Assembly (NCBI RefSeq): GCF_019703515.2
Contig: NC_059372.1
Span: forward strand, 12,279,992 to 12,343,991
DNA: 64,000 bases
Direction: 5' to 3'
From: Myxocyprinus asiaticus
Taxonomy: Eukaryota > Chordata > Actinopteri > Cypriniformes > Catostomidae
Positions within the stretch are counted from its first letter, which is position 1. Each line of letters opens with the position of its first letter. A model generated the notes under the pieces. That model saw nothing but the letters and a program-made list of their open reading frames with translations, did not search any database and was not told the origin of the DNA. Of this stretch, positions 1 to 11,239 are shown piece after piece. Position numbers and translations under genes: made by a program.

Positions 1-225
1 ATGTTACAGAACTGGCTCCACTTTTGCTAGAAGTTTATATGGAATCATTAAAGAATGGAAAGCTTCTGCCAACCATGACACAAGCCTGGATCAGTCTGAT
101 TCTTAAAAAAGACAAAGATCCAAACAAGTGTAAAAGTTACCGTCCAATTTCCCTGATCCATCTAGACGTTAAAATATTGTCAAAAATTCTGGCTATCCAA
201 TTAAGTAAAGTTATGACATCTCTTA

Positions 226-1803
226 CAGGTGCATCTCAATAAATTAGAATGTCGTGGAAAAGTTCATTTATTTCAGTAATTCAACTCAAATTGTGAAACT
301 CGTGTATTAAATAAATTCAATGCACACAGACTGAAGTAGTTTAAGTCTTTGGTTCTTTTAATTGTGATGATTTTGGCTCACATTTAACAAAAACCCACCA
401 ATTCACTATCTCGAAAAATTAGAATATGGTGACATGCCAATCAGCTAATCAACTCAAAACACCTGCAAAGGTTTCCTGAGCCTTCAAAATGGTCTCTCAG
501 TTTGGTTCACTAGGCTACACAATCATGGGGAAGACTGCTGATCTGACAGTTGTCCAGAAGACAATCATTGACACCCTTCACAAGGAGGGTAAGCCACAAA
601 CATTCATTGCCAAAGAAGCTGGCTGTTCACAGAGTGCTGTATCCAAGCATGTTAACAGAAAGTTGAGTGGAAGGAAAAAGTGTGGAAGAAAAAGATGCAC
701 AACCAACCAAGAGAACCGCAGCCTTATGATTGTCAAGCAAAATCGATTCAAGAATTTGGGTGAACTTCACAAGGAATGGACTGAGGCTGGGGTCAAGGCA
801 TCAAGAGCCACCACACACAGACATGTCAAGGAATTTGGCTACAGTTGTCGTATTCCTCTTGTTAAGCCACTCCTGAACCACAGACAATGTCAGAGGCGTC
901 TTACCTGGGCTAAGGAGAAGAAGAACTGGACTATTGCCCAGTGTTCCAAAATCCTCTTTTCAGATGAGAGCAAGTTTTGTATTTTATTTGGAAACCAAGG
1001 TCCTAGAGTCTGGAGGAAGGGTGGAGAAGCTCATAGCCCAAGTTGCTTGACACAGTGTTAAATTTCCACAGTCTGTGATGATTTGGGGTGCAGTGTCATC
1101 TGCTGGTGTTGGTCCATTGTGTTTTTTGAAAACCAAAGTCACTGCACCCGTTTACCAAGACATTTTGGAGCACTTCATGCTTCCTTCTGCTGACCAGCTT
1201 TTTAAAGATGCTGATTTCATTTTCCAGCAGGATTTGGCACCTGCCCACACTGCCAAAAGCACCAAAAGTTGGTTAAATGACCATGGTGTTGGTGTGCTTG
1301 ACTGGCCAGCAAACTCACCAGACCTGAACCCCATAGAGAATCTATGGGGTATTGTCAAGAGGAAAATGAGAAACAAGAGACCAAAAAATGCAGATGAGCT
1401 GAAGGCCACTGTCAAAGAAACCTGGGCTTCCATACCACCTCAGCAGTGCCACAAACTTATCACCTCCATGCCACGCCGAATTGAGGCAGTAATTAAAGCA
1501 AAAGGAGCCCCTACCAAGTATTGAGTACATATACAGTAAATGAACATACTTTCCAGAAGGCCAACAATTCACTAAAAATGTTTTTTTATTGGTCTTATGA
1601 TGTATTCTAATTTTTTGAGATAGTGAATTGGTGGGTTTTTGTTAAATGTGAGCCAAAATCATCACAATTAAAAGAACCAAAGACTTAAACTACTTCAGTC
1701 TGTGTGCATTGAATTTATTTAATACACGAGTTTCACAATTTGAGTTGAATTACTGAAATAAATGAACTTTTCCACGACATTCTAATTTATTGAGATGCAC
1801 CTG
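226..1803 (+). mobile_element. Tc1-like DNA transposon with about 200 bp inverted repeats
   Basis: A complete-looking Tc1/mariner-superfamily element. Both ends read CAGGTGCATCTCAATAAATT inward and are flanked by TA (224-225 and 1804-1805), the standard target duplication for this superfamily. The terminal inverted repeats extend to about 426 on the left and from about 1602 on the right and are almost identical, which suggests a fairly recent insertion. The transposase lies between them in the + direction. The element sits inside the reverse-transcriptase region of the L1-like LINE. The long inverted repeats place it in a fish Tc1 family of the long-TIR type. Confidence 0.95.
489..1524 (+). 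pseudogene. Tc1-type transposase, frameshifted
   Basis: The transposase would bind the inverted repeats and cut and paste the element. The N-terminal half (489-1061) has the paired-like helix-turn-helix region (SKHVNRKLSGRKKCGRKR) and the first catalytic aspartate in FSDESKF near 963. The C-terminal half (1075-1524) has the second aspartate in FQQDLAPAH and the catalytic glutamate in NPIENLWG, which gives a DDE triad. A small deletion around 1050-1060 shifts the frame, so the protein ends after CLTQC and resumes in another frame. Apart from this lesion the sequence is well preserved up to the stop at 1522-1524. It is almost certainly not functional from this copy. Confidence 0.9.
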
Positions 1804-3028
1804 TATACACATAGATCAGGTGGGGTTTATTCGGGGCCGTAGTTCTTCTGATAACATTAGGCGATTCATCAATATCATGTGTTCAGTTGTGAATGATCAG
1901 ACTTCGGTCGCTGCAATCTCACTTGACGCAGAAAAGGCGTTTGATATGGTAGAATGGGATTATTTTTTAAATGTACAGGTTCAGGAATACTTTTATTGGC
2001 TGGATTAAGTTACTTTATAGACACCCGGTAGCGGTGGTACAAACAAATGGATTAATTTCAGATTATTTTACTCTGGATAGGGGCACTCAGAAGGGTTGCC
2101 CTCTTCCCCCATTATTGTTCTATCTTGCCCTGGAACCATTAGCAGCCGCAATAAGAAAGAAGGATGATTTTCCATGGGTGGTGGTGGGAGGTATGGCAGA
2201 TGATATTTATGCAGATGATATTTTATTATTTGTCTCCGACCCTACTAGATCTACACCTTGCCTCCACAGAATTATTAATTCCTTTTCTAAATTCTTAGGA
2301 TACAGAGTCAATTGGTCTAAATCCAAAACTTTGGCTCTGACAGCGTACTGCCAGTAACGTCTTTTCAGCCGGGCGCCTTCCAGTGGCCCAAACAGGGGAT
2401 TAAGTATTTGGGCATTTTATTCCCAGCAATAAAATTTAGTTAATTTTGACCCTTTAATAAAAAGATTTTTGGGCGATGTGGGCAGGTGGGCTTCATTACA
2501 TTTATCTATGATTGGGAAGGTTAATGTTATTAAAATGAATTGTATTCCAAAATTCAACTACCTGCTACAATCTGTCCCTGTAGATGTCCCCCTCTCTTAT
2601 TTCAAGCAATTTGATAGCATAGCGAAGTCCTTCATTTGGAATGGTAAATGTCCCAGATTACATTTCAGTAAGTTGCATAGGCCAATTGACAAAGGTGGGC
2701 TAGGCCTACCAAGATTTTGTTTTATTATTATGCATTCGGTCTCAGACATCTGGCTCATTGGTCGCTTCCACCTGAGAGAGCCCCTCCCTGGTTTTGTATT
2801 GAACAAGAAGTTCTTGCCCCTATTTTGCCATTGCAAAGCCTTTCTATCAAACTAACCGGAGAAGTTACACCCCGTTATCTCGTATTTGCACTCGGTATGG
2901 ACAAAAATGTCCGGAGTGTTTAATTCAGACATTTATTTAAATGTTGCTTTGAGCATATGGCTGAACCCAAAATTATGTATTAACAAGTCCCCTTTCTGCT
3001 GGACAGGGTGGATTGTGAGGGAGGTTAA

Positions 3029-4133
3029 AGGTGCAGTATGTAACAGTTTTCCTGTCATATTCATCTTTTTTTTTGCCAATGTGTGAACGGCTTGTAACGA
3101 AACTCCCTTCCCGGACTTCCTAGGTTGCCTATTAAAGCCTGTAGACTGATTTTCATGCGAAGGGAGTGGGACGGTTTTGATGGGAAAATCCAAAGGATGT
3201 AATGTTTATGAGCGCTCCCGAGAGCCTTGCCTCAGTAATAGCTTCTCTTTCGCTATTCAACAGCGACAACAAACTACAACACTAGGTAACTTTATCTTAG
3301 AGATGGAATCCAGCAAACATCCGGCTCCTAGCACAACAGTGACTCCTACACAAACTCCAAGTAAGCCAAAAAAAAAAAAAAAACATTTATCTACTGAATC
3401 CTGTCTGGCTAAGCGGGAACGTGACCGTGGTCCAGCGAAAACTAGAGGCAGGGCATTTGATTCCTGAAGGGATCTTCGTTTGGTTTTGGGGATCAAAACC
3501 AACACTGAATTGGCATTCTTCATATTGGACAGGTAAGCTTACATAACTGCAAAGCATGTGAAATATAGTGCCATCAGGATTGATCTGTGTAATTTTAGCT
3601 AACTTGATCTTGCCTGCTAACGCTGATGAATTGCAAGCTACCTTGCCTGTAACTTTCAAATAATTTCAACGATCTTCTCTTTATACTAAAAGTCATGTAT
3701 ACAGGATAAATTTAAGCAAATACGCTGGTTTCTTGATCGTAATACAACATATGACATACAAAACATACAATAGTGCAACATAACAGTGCAGTGCAACAGT
3801 AATTTGTCTGGTATAATTCGGTAGTATGTAGCTGTATGTGTGCATCAGTATGCTATGTAAGCTGATAAGTAGTTTTAGTTTAGTCTCAAAGTTTGTAATA
3901 AAATAATCATAACTGTGTAATTTTAATTATGCTACCTCATCTGTCAGCATGATGCCAGTGAATCACATTCAGTCTCTTTGTACGTTACATCATTGTTTTG
4001 GCCGATGCTCGTTCACATCCCTATGGAGAGTGTGCACAAGCGTGAGCATGAGTAACAGATAGCTGGCTGCAGTTCACTTAACGGCCACAGGTATCATTAA
4101 AACAAGGGTTTCTGAATCTTACATAATGCACCT
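3029..4133. mobile_element. TTAA-flanked non-autonomous DNA element (MITE-like, 1.1 kb)
   Basis: The ends are short inverted repeats: AGGTGCAGTATGTAAC at the left and, read from the other strand, AGGTGCATTATGTAAG at the right. TTAA flanks both ends (3025-3028 and 4134-4137). Removing the element and one TTAA joins the surrounding LINE reading frame, so this is an insertion with a TTAA target. That target is used by piggyBac- and Kolobok-type transposases; which one mobilised it is inference. No transposase was recognised inside. The interior is AT-rich, and the ORFs there look accidental. Confidence 0.75.
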
Positions 4134-5008
4134 TTAATATGCTCGGTGACCTACGTATATGAGAGTGGAGTGTTGAGATCCTTTGAAAATATGGTTCAAC
4201 ATTTTGGGATCCCCAAGTCTCAATTCTTCAGGTATTTACAGCTGTGCCACCTGCTCTGTACTATTTTGGGAGTAGGATATACCCCCCTAGAGTGGGATAC
4301 TCTGGGAGTGGTGATTACTGCTTTTGGCCATGAGGCATCAGTGTATTACTCTCTGCTAATTTAGAGTCTGGGGGATGGAGCTTCAACTTCTCTCAAGAGA
4401 TTATGGGAGAAAGATTTAAACTTGATATTGGAGGAGGGAGTGTGGGCTAGGATTCTAAAAAATGTCAAGTCTACATCTAGAGATGCAAGGGTGTGCCTTA
4501 TGCAATTTAAGATTTTACATCGATTCAGTTGGACCCCCTCTAGATTGTATAGGCTTGGTCTTAAAGACACACCCACCTGCTGGCAATGCCAATCAGAAGA
4601 TGGGGACACAACCCATGTTTTTTGGTGGTGTGTTAAGATCCAAGATTTTTGGTTGAGGGTTCAGAGTTTTATGTGTGACGTATTGGACACTCAAATTAAA
4701 TTTTTCCCCAGACTCTGTATTTTAGGCGATGGGGCAGTCATTGATATAGGGGATAAATATATATAAAAATTGGGTCCTAGCCAGTGTTATGATTGGCAGG
4801 CAGGTCATCCTTAGGGGATGGAAGTCAGCTGGAGCACCCTCATTTCAGGAGTGGTGCATAGAGATGGGCAGGGTGGCGGCATTCGAAAAAATGTCATATA
4901 GAAGGCAGGGAAACTTGGAGCTATTTAATAAAAAAATAGGGTAGCTATTTGGCATTTTTAGAAGGCTCTCAGGGAGGGGAAGTGGAGAGAGATGTGTAGT
5001 TTTAAATG

Positions 5009-5010
<2 letters not shown>

Positions 5011-5101
<91 letters not shown>
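5011..5101. repeat. (TA)n(GT)n compound microsatellite in LINE 3' region
   Basis: About 28 TA units are followed by about 16 GT units inside the 3' untranslated part of the L1-like LINE. ORFs of alternating I/Y and C/V or H/T in this stretch are products of the repeat. Confidence 0.98.
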
Positions 5102-5102
<1 letters not shown>

Positions 5103-5250
5103 ATTCTCAAGTTGGACCACAGGGATATTTGTTGAGGGTCATGGTGGGGTTGGGGATTGGGAAGGCGAAAGGGAATTATGAGGTTAAAAGTTGATTCAGT
5201 GTATATATGTTTGCTTTTCTGTTGCATGTTTCTGAATCAATAAAAAATGT

Positions 5251-5699
5251 GAAGGGGATTGCATATTTTATAAACTGTACCCCTCAGCCCAAACCCCAAC
5301 CCAACCTCAAAATGTAAACATAACCAGTGGAGTAAAAATTTAATGTTAGAGGGAAAAATGCAATCTTGGATGATGTTAGTCACTGATTATGCGAATATGG
5401 TAACATCTTGATCATGAGGTTTTGTGTGCAAGATGAGCAGAAGGAGAAATAGATCCAATCATATGATTTTTTCCACTTTGAGTCTAATTAAATGCAATAG
5501 GTTTCATGGTAAATAAATACAAAAATCACTATTTTAATAAAAACCTTTAGTGTCAATATTTTTATGTGAGTATCGATCCTCTCGATATAACATCAGTATC
5601 GGAAGTATACTTTAGGATTGATCTGCCCTTTCCTAATATTTCTGTTAGATCTAGCATACAAACACTGAGATTTACATTGTAAATATGTCATATTAAAGT
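5251..5699. other. AT-rich stretch without gene, with a small repeat fragment
   Basis: No gene is seen. The part around 5280-5400 (CAGCCCAAACCCCAACCC, followed by AACCAGTGGAGTAAAAATTT) resembles the repeat family also present near 22230-22540 and 39815-40050. Confidence 0.4.
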
Positions 5700-5999
5700 A
5701 CAACCCCAATTCCGAAAAAGTATTCACCCTTTGCTATATTGAAAGCACCACAGCTACACATAATATGATGTTTTACCTTGTGAATTTTATTTATTATATA
5801 TATTTTTTGAAAAGGTACAGTAATTTCAAATCAGATGATTGCAACACGTTCCAAAAAAGTTGAGACGGGTAATTTAATACTAATAACAAGTTGACGAGTT
5901 GAAATAACAAGGCGATGTGAAACAGGTGATGTTAAACAGGTGAGGCAATCATGACATAGTACTGTATATTGTATAAGGAACCTCCAAAAACAGCCTAGT

Positions 6000-6175
6000 C
6001 CTTCAAGAGCAAGGATCATTCAAGACCTATTTGCCAAGTGATGCTTCAGCAAATAATCCAGCACTTTGAGATCAGTGTTCCCCAAAGACAAATTGGAAGG
6101 ATTTTGGGCATTTCACCCTCTACAGTGCACAATATAATTAAAAGATTCAAGGAATCTGGTCAAGTCTGTGCGTAA
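6000..6175 (+). pseudogene. Mariner-like transposase, N-terminal fragment
   Basis: The stretch reads in the style of a transposase DNA-binding region: it encodes pieces such as FEISVPQRQIGRILGISPST before a break, followed by a stretch ending in IIKRFKESGQVCA. It stops where the GAGTC-rich repeat begins near 6180. The matching C-terminal part is 5 kb downstream. No open frame spans it. Confidence 0.5.
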
Positions 6176-7718
6176 AGTAGTGTTGGGTTTGAGTCCACCT
6201 TATTCGAGTCTGAGTCAAGCCAGAGTCTTTAAACAATCGAGTCCGAGTTGAGTCCAAGCCCAAAAGGGGCCGAGTTGGACCCAAGACCGAATACATAACA
6301 GGCCGAGTCCGAGTCGAGTCCGAATGAATCTGTTCATGAATCTGAATTAAAATTGTAACAATAAACATCAATATTTTAAGCTTATTTTAAACTTCACAAT
6401 GAAGAATAACAGTTAATATAAATGTCAATATAAAAGTAACAAAAACACCTCTGTTGCCTTTCATATATATATTTTTAGTATCCTGCTGAACAAACTTCAA
6501 AGTAGTTTCAGAATGAAAGCATATGCTTTAGGTGTATGAAGACAAAACTGTCCTTCAACACAATTCTTATTGCGTTCTGTTGACATTTAAATTATTTGTT
6601 GCTTTTTCCCTTCCACTCAAACATAGACTAAAGAAAGTGAAAACTGCATTAGTCATGACAACCAAGGTTATTATGTTTCGAATTTTAATTTAGTTTTTAT
6701 TTCTACTTCATTTTCAATTTGTCAATCTAATTTAATTTATTTTTATTTAAAAGTATCCCTATCTAAAGAAATAATAGTCTATTCTGAGATTTCTTTCTGA
6801 ATCTTTTTTCTCTATATGCTGACTGATTTGAGAAAATACAGTACATACAAATGAGTCAACACAGTAGTAATTAGCACTCGCTGAGAAGTTACGCCTCACG
6901 ATTTTACTGCAAATGCTACATCCAAAAACACTGGAAAAGCCCACTGATAATATTAGGGCCATGTCGTCACAGACATGATTTTCTAGTTAATTTGCAGGAA
7001 ACTGCACAATGCAGGGCAGTTCTGCGTGCTGCTCATGTACCTAAATCCCTGATGCGTCCATGTGCATCTCGCAGCAGCTGTCGCAGAAGATAAAAAAAAT
7101 AAAAATAATAATTGATATTTGCTTGAGTGGCAGCCACGTTGGTCTGCAATCAGTCTGAAATCTTTAAATACCAACCAAAGAAAATTACATTGAGCTCTTC
7201 TTTAACCGCAAAAACATGGAGAATAATAATTCTGAGTCATACATATAACAGAATTGTCCTTCAAAAGTGTCAGAGATGTAGGCTAAAAAAAGACGTGCAT
7301 AAGTTACACGGTGGTTTACAATAAAAATAAAATTAAATTCATTTCATAACCTGAAGTTTAGCTTAATACACAAACTCTGTCTTCGAATAATACATTTATT
7401 TTATAGTCTACAATTGAATTATAAACAAAACATTTCACTGCCCAAAATATCCTAATATTTTATTGTGCATGGTTAAATGTTGTGAATGGTGGACAAATGC
7501 TGTAAAAGAATGTATTTTAAGTAGCTCGTCAATGCTTTGAAAATAATCAATCAATAATAAATAGGTGCTGTTTATCTGTTTTAACAATTTAAAAAGTTAC
7601 ACAGTTAATTCATCAAGCTATTATGGACCAGTTCAAGCTGACAACACTGCGTGGACCACAAGAGACTACAGAAGTCTACATGTGTAGATACATTACGCCT
7701 AAAAAGACTTAATATCCA

Positions 7719-8132
7719 GGGCCTGGGTAGCTGACTACCACCTCTGCAGTCGCGAGTTCAAATCCAGTGCATGCTGAGTGACTCCAGCCAGGTCTCCTAA
7801 GCAACCAAACTGGCCTGGTTGCTAGGGAGGGTAGAGTCACATGGGGTAACCTCCTCGTGGTCACTATAATGTGCTTCTCGCTCTTGGTGGGGTGCGTGAT
7901 GAGTTGTGCGTGGATGCCGCGGGGAATAGCGTGAAGCCTCCACACGTGCTATGTCTCCACGGTAACGCGCTCAACAAGCCACGTGATAAAATGCGCGGAT
8001 TGATGGTCTCAGACGTGGAGGCAACTGAGATTCGTCCTCCGTCACCCGGATTGAGTCACTACGCCACCACGGGGACTTGGAGCACATTGGGAATTGGGCA
8101 TTCCAAATTGGGGAGAAAAGGGGAGAAAAAAT
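7719..8132 (+). mobile_element. tRNA-derived SINE, resembling cyprinid HAmo-type SINEs
   Basis: The 5' part carries RNA polymerase III promoter-like boxes: GGCCTGGGTAGCT (degenerate A box) and GCGAGTTCAAATCC (B box). The body has the G/C-rich sequence I associate with cyprinid SINEs (GGTTGCTAGGGAGGGTAGAG, CACATGGGGTAACCTCCTCG), and the 3' end is A-rich with GGGGAGAAAAGGGGAGAAAA. A short direct repeat ATATCCA flanks it (7712-7718 and 8133-8139) and is taken as the target-site duplication. The ORFs here are not genes. The family name is from memory of the consensus and could be off. Confidence 0.8.
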
Positions 8133-8509
8133 ATATCCAATATTAATACTATTTTTATGTATCTTTATTTCGATGCTGTTTTTAGTAAACTGTGATAGAC
8201 ATGATGTGGGTGACTTGACTCAGTGAAGTTCTTGATTTTTAAGTTTTTAACCACGATGAAACCGCAATGCGAGCACCGTCTTAACTGCACAAACGCCACA
8301 TACAGTTTTACCAGTTGTCAGGTCACGTGTTGTGTGAAACTACCTTGTTTAGTTTCTGTTACATTGGATACATACCTGTCTTAATGTTTTCATCATGCAA
8401 GCCACCTCGGTAGTCGATGGCGTACAGTAGTCTCTGTAGTAACATTCAAGCGTATTGGCTGACTGATGAGTGTGCCTGTGCATGTGCGTATGTGTGTGTG
8501 CATGTGTTT

Positions 8510-8990
8510 GCTTATGCTGCCTTCACGTGCTATTGGAATTATCATAAATATGAGTTTCACACTCGGAAGTTGCACATGAATGACACCTCAAGTCATAATT
8601 ATGATTGGGAAACTCAGAGATCATTTTGATACCTAAGTTTCCGAGATGGGAGGAGTCCTAAACTTTCAACATGGTGGAGGAGAGTACAGTTTCTGTAGTG
8701 AATGACAGGTTTTTTAATTTTTTTTAAATACAGCTAATTGTTAGTGCTTGCCGTTTTGGTCAAATTAATTTATGTATAACAGAAACACTGTTTTTACACT
8801 GTGAAAATAGCTTGTATTTGACCAAAATTCCATTATCGTCAGCAAGCTAACTGAGTGATATTTATTATGGTGTCAAAATAAAAGTTCCTCAAGAAATATT
8901 AATGAATTAACCTGGCATTGTCCATGTTTCCCATTCTTTCTGACAACAAAGCACGTGAACACGACATAATCATAATTACCACTTCAGAAG
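8510..8990 (+). repeat. Dispersed repeat, copy 1 (inverted partner at 19510-19985)
   Basis: This stretch matches 19510-19985 read on the other strand over almost 480 bases. Examples are TTATGCTGCCTTC, the CCTCAAGT...GGGAAACTC block, the GGTGGAGGAGAGTACAGTTT block, GTCAAAATAAAAG and CTCAAGAAATATT. It sits inside the GAGTC-rich element. No protein is encoded. Confidence 0.8.
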
Positions 8991-9885
8991 TGGGAAGTAG
9001 GATAATTCTGATAGCACATGAAGTGAAACAACTCTGGCTACGTCTATGACTTCAGGGGCTAATACAGCTGCATGCAGACAGAGATGTTTTCATTAATTTC
9101 TGTTTTGTTATTTATTTATTTATTTCATTGCATCACAAATGTCATGAACTCTGTTGGACTCGGAAAAAAAATCCTGAGTCCCAAAGACTCGAGTCCGAGT
9201 CAAGTCTGAGTAAAAATGCATCCGAGTCCATGACAAGTCCAAGTCCAATTAGATTCGACTTGTGACTCGGACTTGAGTCCAAACTCGAGTACCCCATGTA
9301 GCGAGGATGCCGAGGCAGGAGTGTTAAGATCCATATGCAGGGCAGGCCAAGAACAATCGGGTTCTTAGGAGAGTGAGTGACTAGGAACTGAATTTCCTCA
9401 TGATGAAAGAGTCCAAATTGAAGACGAATGGGTTGGGTGATCTGTTGAATCTTGCCAGAGCCCAGGGGTCGTCCGTCTAGTGCTGAGACATGTAAAAGAG
9501 GGACACAAGGGACAAAAGACATATTAAGATTCATGGCGAGAGCCAGCTCACTGCAGTTACCTGCAACCCCTGAATCTAAAATGGCAGATAATTGATGTTC
9601 ACTATTGAAAACATGCAAAGTCACAGAAAGTTCAAACTGATCAATATGAATTTAGTTTGAAAGTTCCAAACTCTCCCACCGTGAGTTGGGCAGGCAGCCA
9701 GTAAATGTCCCGACTGTCCGCAGTAGATACATAAACTCTCTCGGAGTCGGCGTCGTCGTTCCTCGGAGGAGAGAGAGGAATGACCCACTGGCTGGCTCGT
9801 GATGACTGGTTGCAGCGATGTCAGAGTGAAGTGACTGTAGAGAACTAACTGGACGACGGGCTTTGATCAGGTTATCGAGGCGAAT

Positions 9886-10318
9886 CTCTGCCTGGTACGG
9901 CAATAGCACCGGCCACAACCGCAAAGCACTGCAAAGGGTGGTGCGAACTGCCAGACACATCATCGGAGGTGAGCTTCCCTCCCTCCAGGAAATATATACA
10001 AGGCGGTGTGTGAAAAAAGCTTGGAGGATCATCAGAGACTCCAGCCACCCGAGCCATGGGCTGTTCTCACTGCTACCATCAGGCAAGCGATATCGCAGCA
10101 TCAGGACCCGCACCAGCCGACTCCATGATAGCTTCTTCCCCCAAGCAATCAGACTTTTGAACTCTTGATCTCCCACAATCAAAATACATCAGCACTGCAC
10201 TGTATTACTCTTATATCTCACACCGGACTGTCATAAATTATATTATTATTATATTATATTCTCTCTTAACAACTGACTATCAACCAACAGCCTGAATGTC
10301 AATACAGTACAATACTGT

Positions 10319-10365
<47 letters not shown>

Positions 10366-10651
10366 TTTTTTATATATTTTTATTTTTTCTTTTTATTGAA
10401 TAATGTGTATCTATATAGTGCGTATTGTATACTGTACAGTGTATGTTATTATTTGTATACTGTTGAGTGTAATTATGTGTATAACAGATGTTTAAATTGT
10501 GTTGTGTTAATTTGATGTTTTTGTAAATTGGTATATGTCTCATCACTGTCATGACTGCTGTGTTGATCGGAACTGCACCCAAGAATTTCACACACCATTG
10601 CACTTGTGTATATGGCTGTGTGACAAGAAAGTGATTTGATTTGATTTGATT
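9886..10651 (+). mobile_element. 5'-truncated LINE 3' end inserted in gypsy gag
   Basis: The first 280 bases encode the C-terminal end of a non-LTR retrotransposon ORF2: AWYGNSTGHNRKALQRVVRT, HIIGGELPSLQEIYTRRC, IIRDSSHPSHGLFSLLPSGK and FFPQAIRLLNS, ending at a stop near 10168. A 3' untranslated region with a (TA)n tract follows, then an end repeat of TGATT units (about 10632-10651). CGAAT flanks both sides (9881-9885 and 10652-10656), a probable 5 bp target-site duplication. The clade is uncertain (L2/CR1-like group is my guess). Confidence 0.8.
10325..10364. repeat. (TA)n microsatellite
   Basis: About 20 TA units in the 3' untranslated region of the inserted LINE. Confidence 0.97.
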
Positions 10652-10764
10652 CGAATGGCGAGTTTGATGAATTCCTCAAGAGATCTCCCCTCATCACGAC
10701 ATGCTATTTCAGTTTGAAGATCGGGACTTAACCCCTGACGGGATCTAAGTTGGGCGAAGTCTTC

Positions 10765-11239
10765 TGTAGCGAGGATGCCGAGGCAGGAGTGTTAAGATCC
10801 ATATGCAGTTTTAATAACATTATAAATAGTAAAACAAAGTAACAAAACAACAGAGGAAACAAAACGCAGGCAATAGTAAACAAAAGACAGGCTAGAGTTC
10901 GGTACACAGGCAGACAGTCCAGAAAGGCAAACCAAGTAAATCCATTAGGCAGAGGGGTAAACAGAAAGCAGGCAATAGTTCGATACTCAGGTAAATAGTC
11001 CAGAAAGGCAAACCAAGTAAATCCGTTAGGCAGAGGGGTAATCCGTTAAACAGGCAGTGGATCCAAAAAACTCACAAGCAGACTGGGAGATACGATGAAC
11101 AGGCAGGAGTCAAAACACTGGGAAAACAGAATGGGTAAATAACGCTCAGAAATGTCAACAAGGCAAACAAGACTTCGCACTGAATGTGAGAAAACAGGGA
11201 ACTTAAATAACTGTTTTTATAATAAGCTAAAGTGGAACA
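10765..11239 (-). repeat. LTR of the gypsy fragment, with an internal 81 bp-period duplication
   Basis: Read on the minus strand it starts TGTTCCAC and ends CTCGCTACA, giving the TG...CA ends of LTRs. It contains GTTATTAAAACTGC near its 3' end. Two copies of a 45 base block lie inside (10916-10960 and 10997-11041), sharing CAGAAAGGCAAACCAAGTAA and differing at one base. The block copies are 81 bases apart. Confidence 0.7.

Larger units (their letters stand above)
1..5250 (+). mobile_element. L1-like LINE, 5' end outside window, split by two insertions
   Basis: This is a non-LTR retrotransposon ORF2 (reverse transcriptase and C-terminal part), seen in three blocks: 1-225, 1804-3028 and 4138-about 5250. 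Visible RT motifs include SYRPISLIHLDVKILSKILA at the start, IDQVGFIRGR and SLDAEKAFDMVEWDY after the first insertion, GTQKGCPLPPLLFYLALEPL, and a YADD catalytic box near 2212. A cysteine-rich C-terminal stretch with CWQCQ and HVFWWC lies near 4570-4635. The 3' end carries a compound microsatellite and AATAAAAAATG near 5240. Stops and frameshifts break the frame in every block, so it is dead. The motifs fit the fish L1/Tx1 group; the subfamily is not assigned. A related copy lies at 15737-16881 on the other strand. Confidence 0.85.
6180..9296. mobile_element. GAGTC-rich-ended repeat element, probably hAT-like, about 3.1 kb
   Basis: The left end (TAGTGTTGGGTTTGAGTCC, with many GAGTCCGAGTC copies up to about 6325) and the right end (9150-9296, with GACTCGGACTTGAGTCC and GTACCCCA) are related in inverted orientation. 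The TAGTGTTGGG-like tip recalls hAT-type ends, but I see no clear 8 bp duplication. The interior is AT-rich and holds a SINE (7719-8132) and a repeat shared with 19510-19985. No transposase was recognised. Confidence 0.5.
9142..10764 (-). pseudogene. Gypsy gag-protease remnant
   Basis: Gag and protease of an LTR retrotransposon, which would package and process its particle. Minus strand, in order: a gag segment with EEFIKLAI, interrupted by the LINE, then RLDNLIKARRP; a zinc knuckle CIYCGQSGHLLAAC (CX2CX4HX4C pattern) near 9725-9680; and a retropepsin-like region with LDSGVAGNC holding the catalytic D-S-G, followed by NPIVLGLPC. The reading frame changes between gag and protease. After LGLPC the frame runs into LTR sequence. 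The LINE and frame breaks make it non-functional. Confidence 0.75.
9297..11239 (-). mobile_element. Gypsy-type LTR retrotransposon, largely deleted, with a LINE inside
   Basis: On the minus strand the order is LTR (11239 to 10765), part of gag (10764-10657 and 9885-9641), protease (to about 9330), then only the last 44 bases of an LTR (9340-9297). Those 44 bases are identical to the end of the upstream LTR (10765-10808). Reverse transcriptase, RNase H, integrase and most of the second LTR are missing. A LINE 3' fragment is inserted in gag at 9886-10651. I see no matching short duplication outside the two ends, so the outer borders were probably rearranged. Confidence 0.8.

Noticed and set aside
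1152..1572. Minus-strand ORFs opposite the Tc1 transposase
   Set aside because: Shadows of the + strand transposase, whose DDE motifs are clear.
5006..5227. ORFs with runs of IY, VC and HT
   Set aside because: Direct translation of the (TA)n(GT)n microsatellite; the same applies to 15755-16118, 45268-45543 and 53740-54021.
7740..7790. Possible tRNA gene
   Set aside because: Only the promoter-like boxes are tRNA-like; no cloverleaf can be formed, and the sequence continues into a SINE body.
7871..8146. ORF of 91 residues over the SINE
   Set aside because: It is a translation of a tRNA-derived SINE, not a gene.
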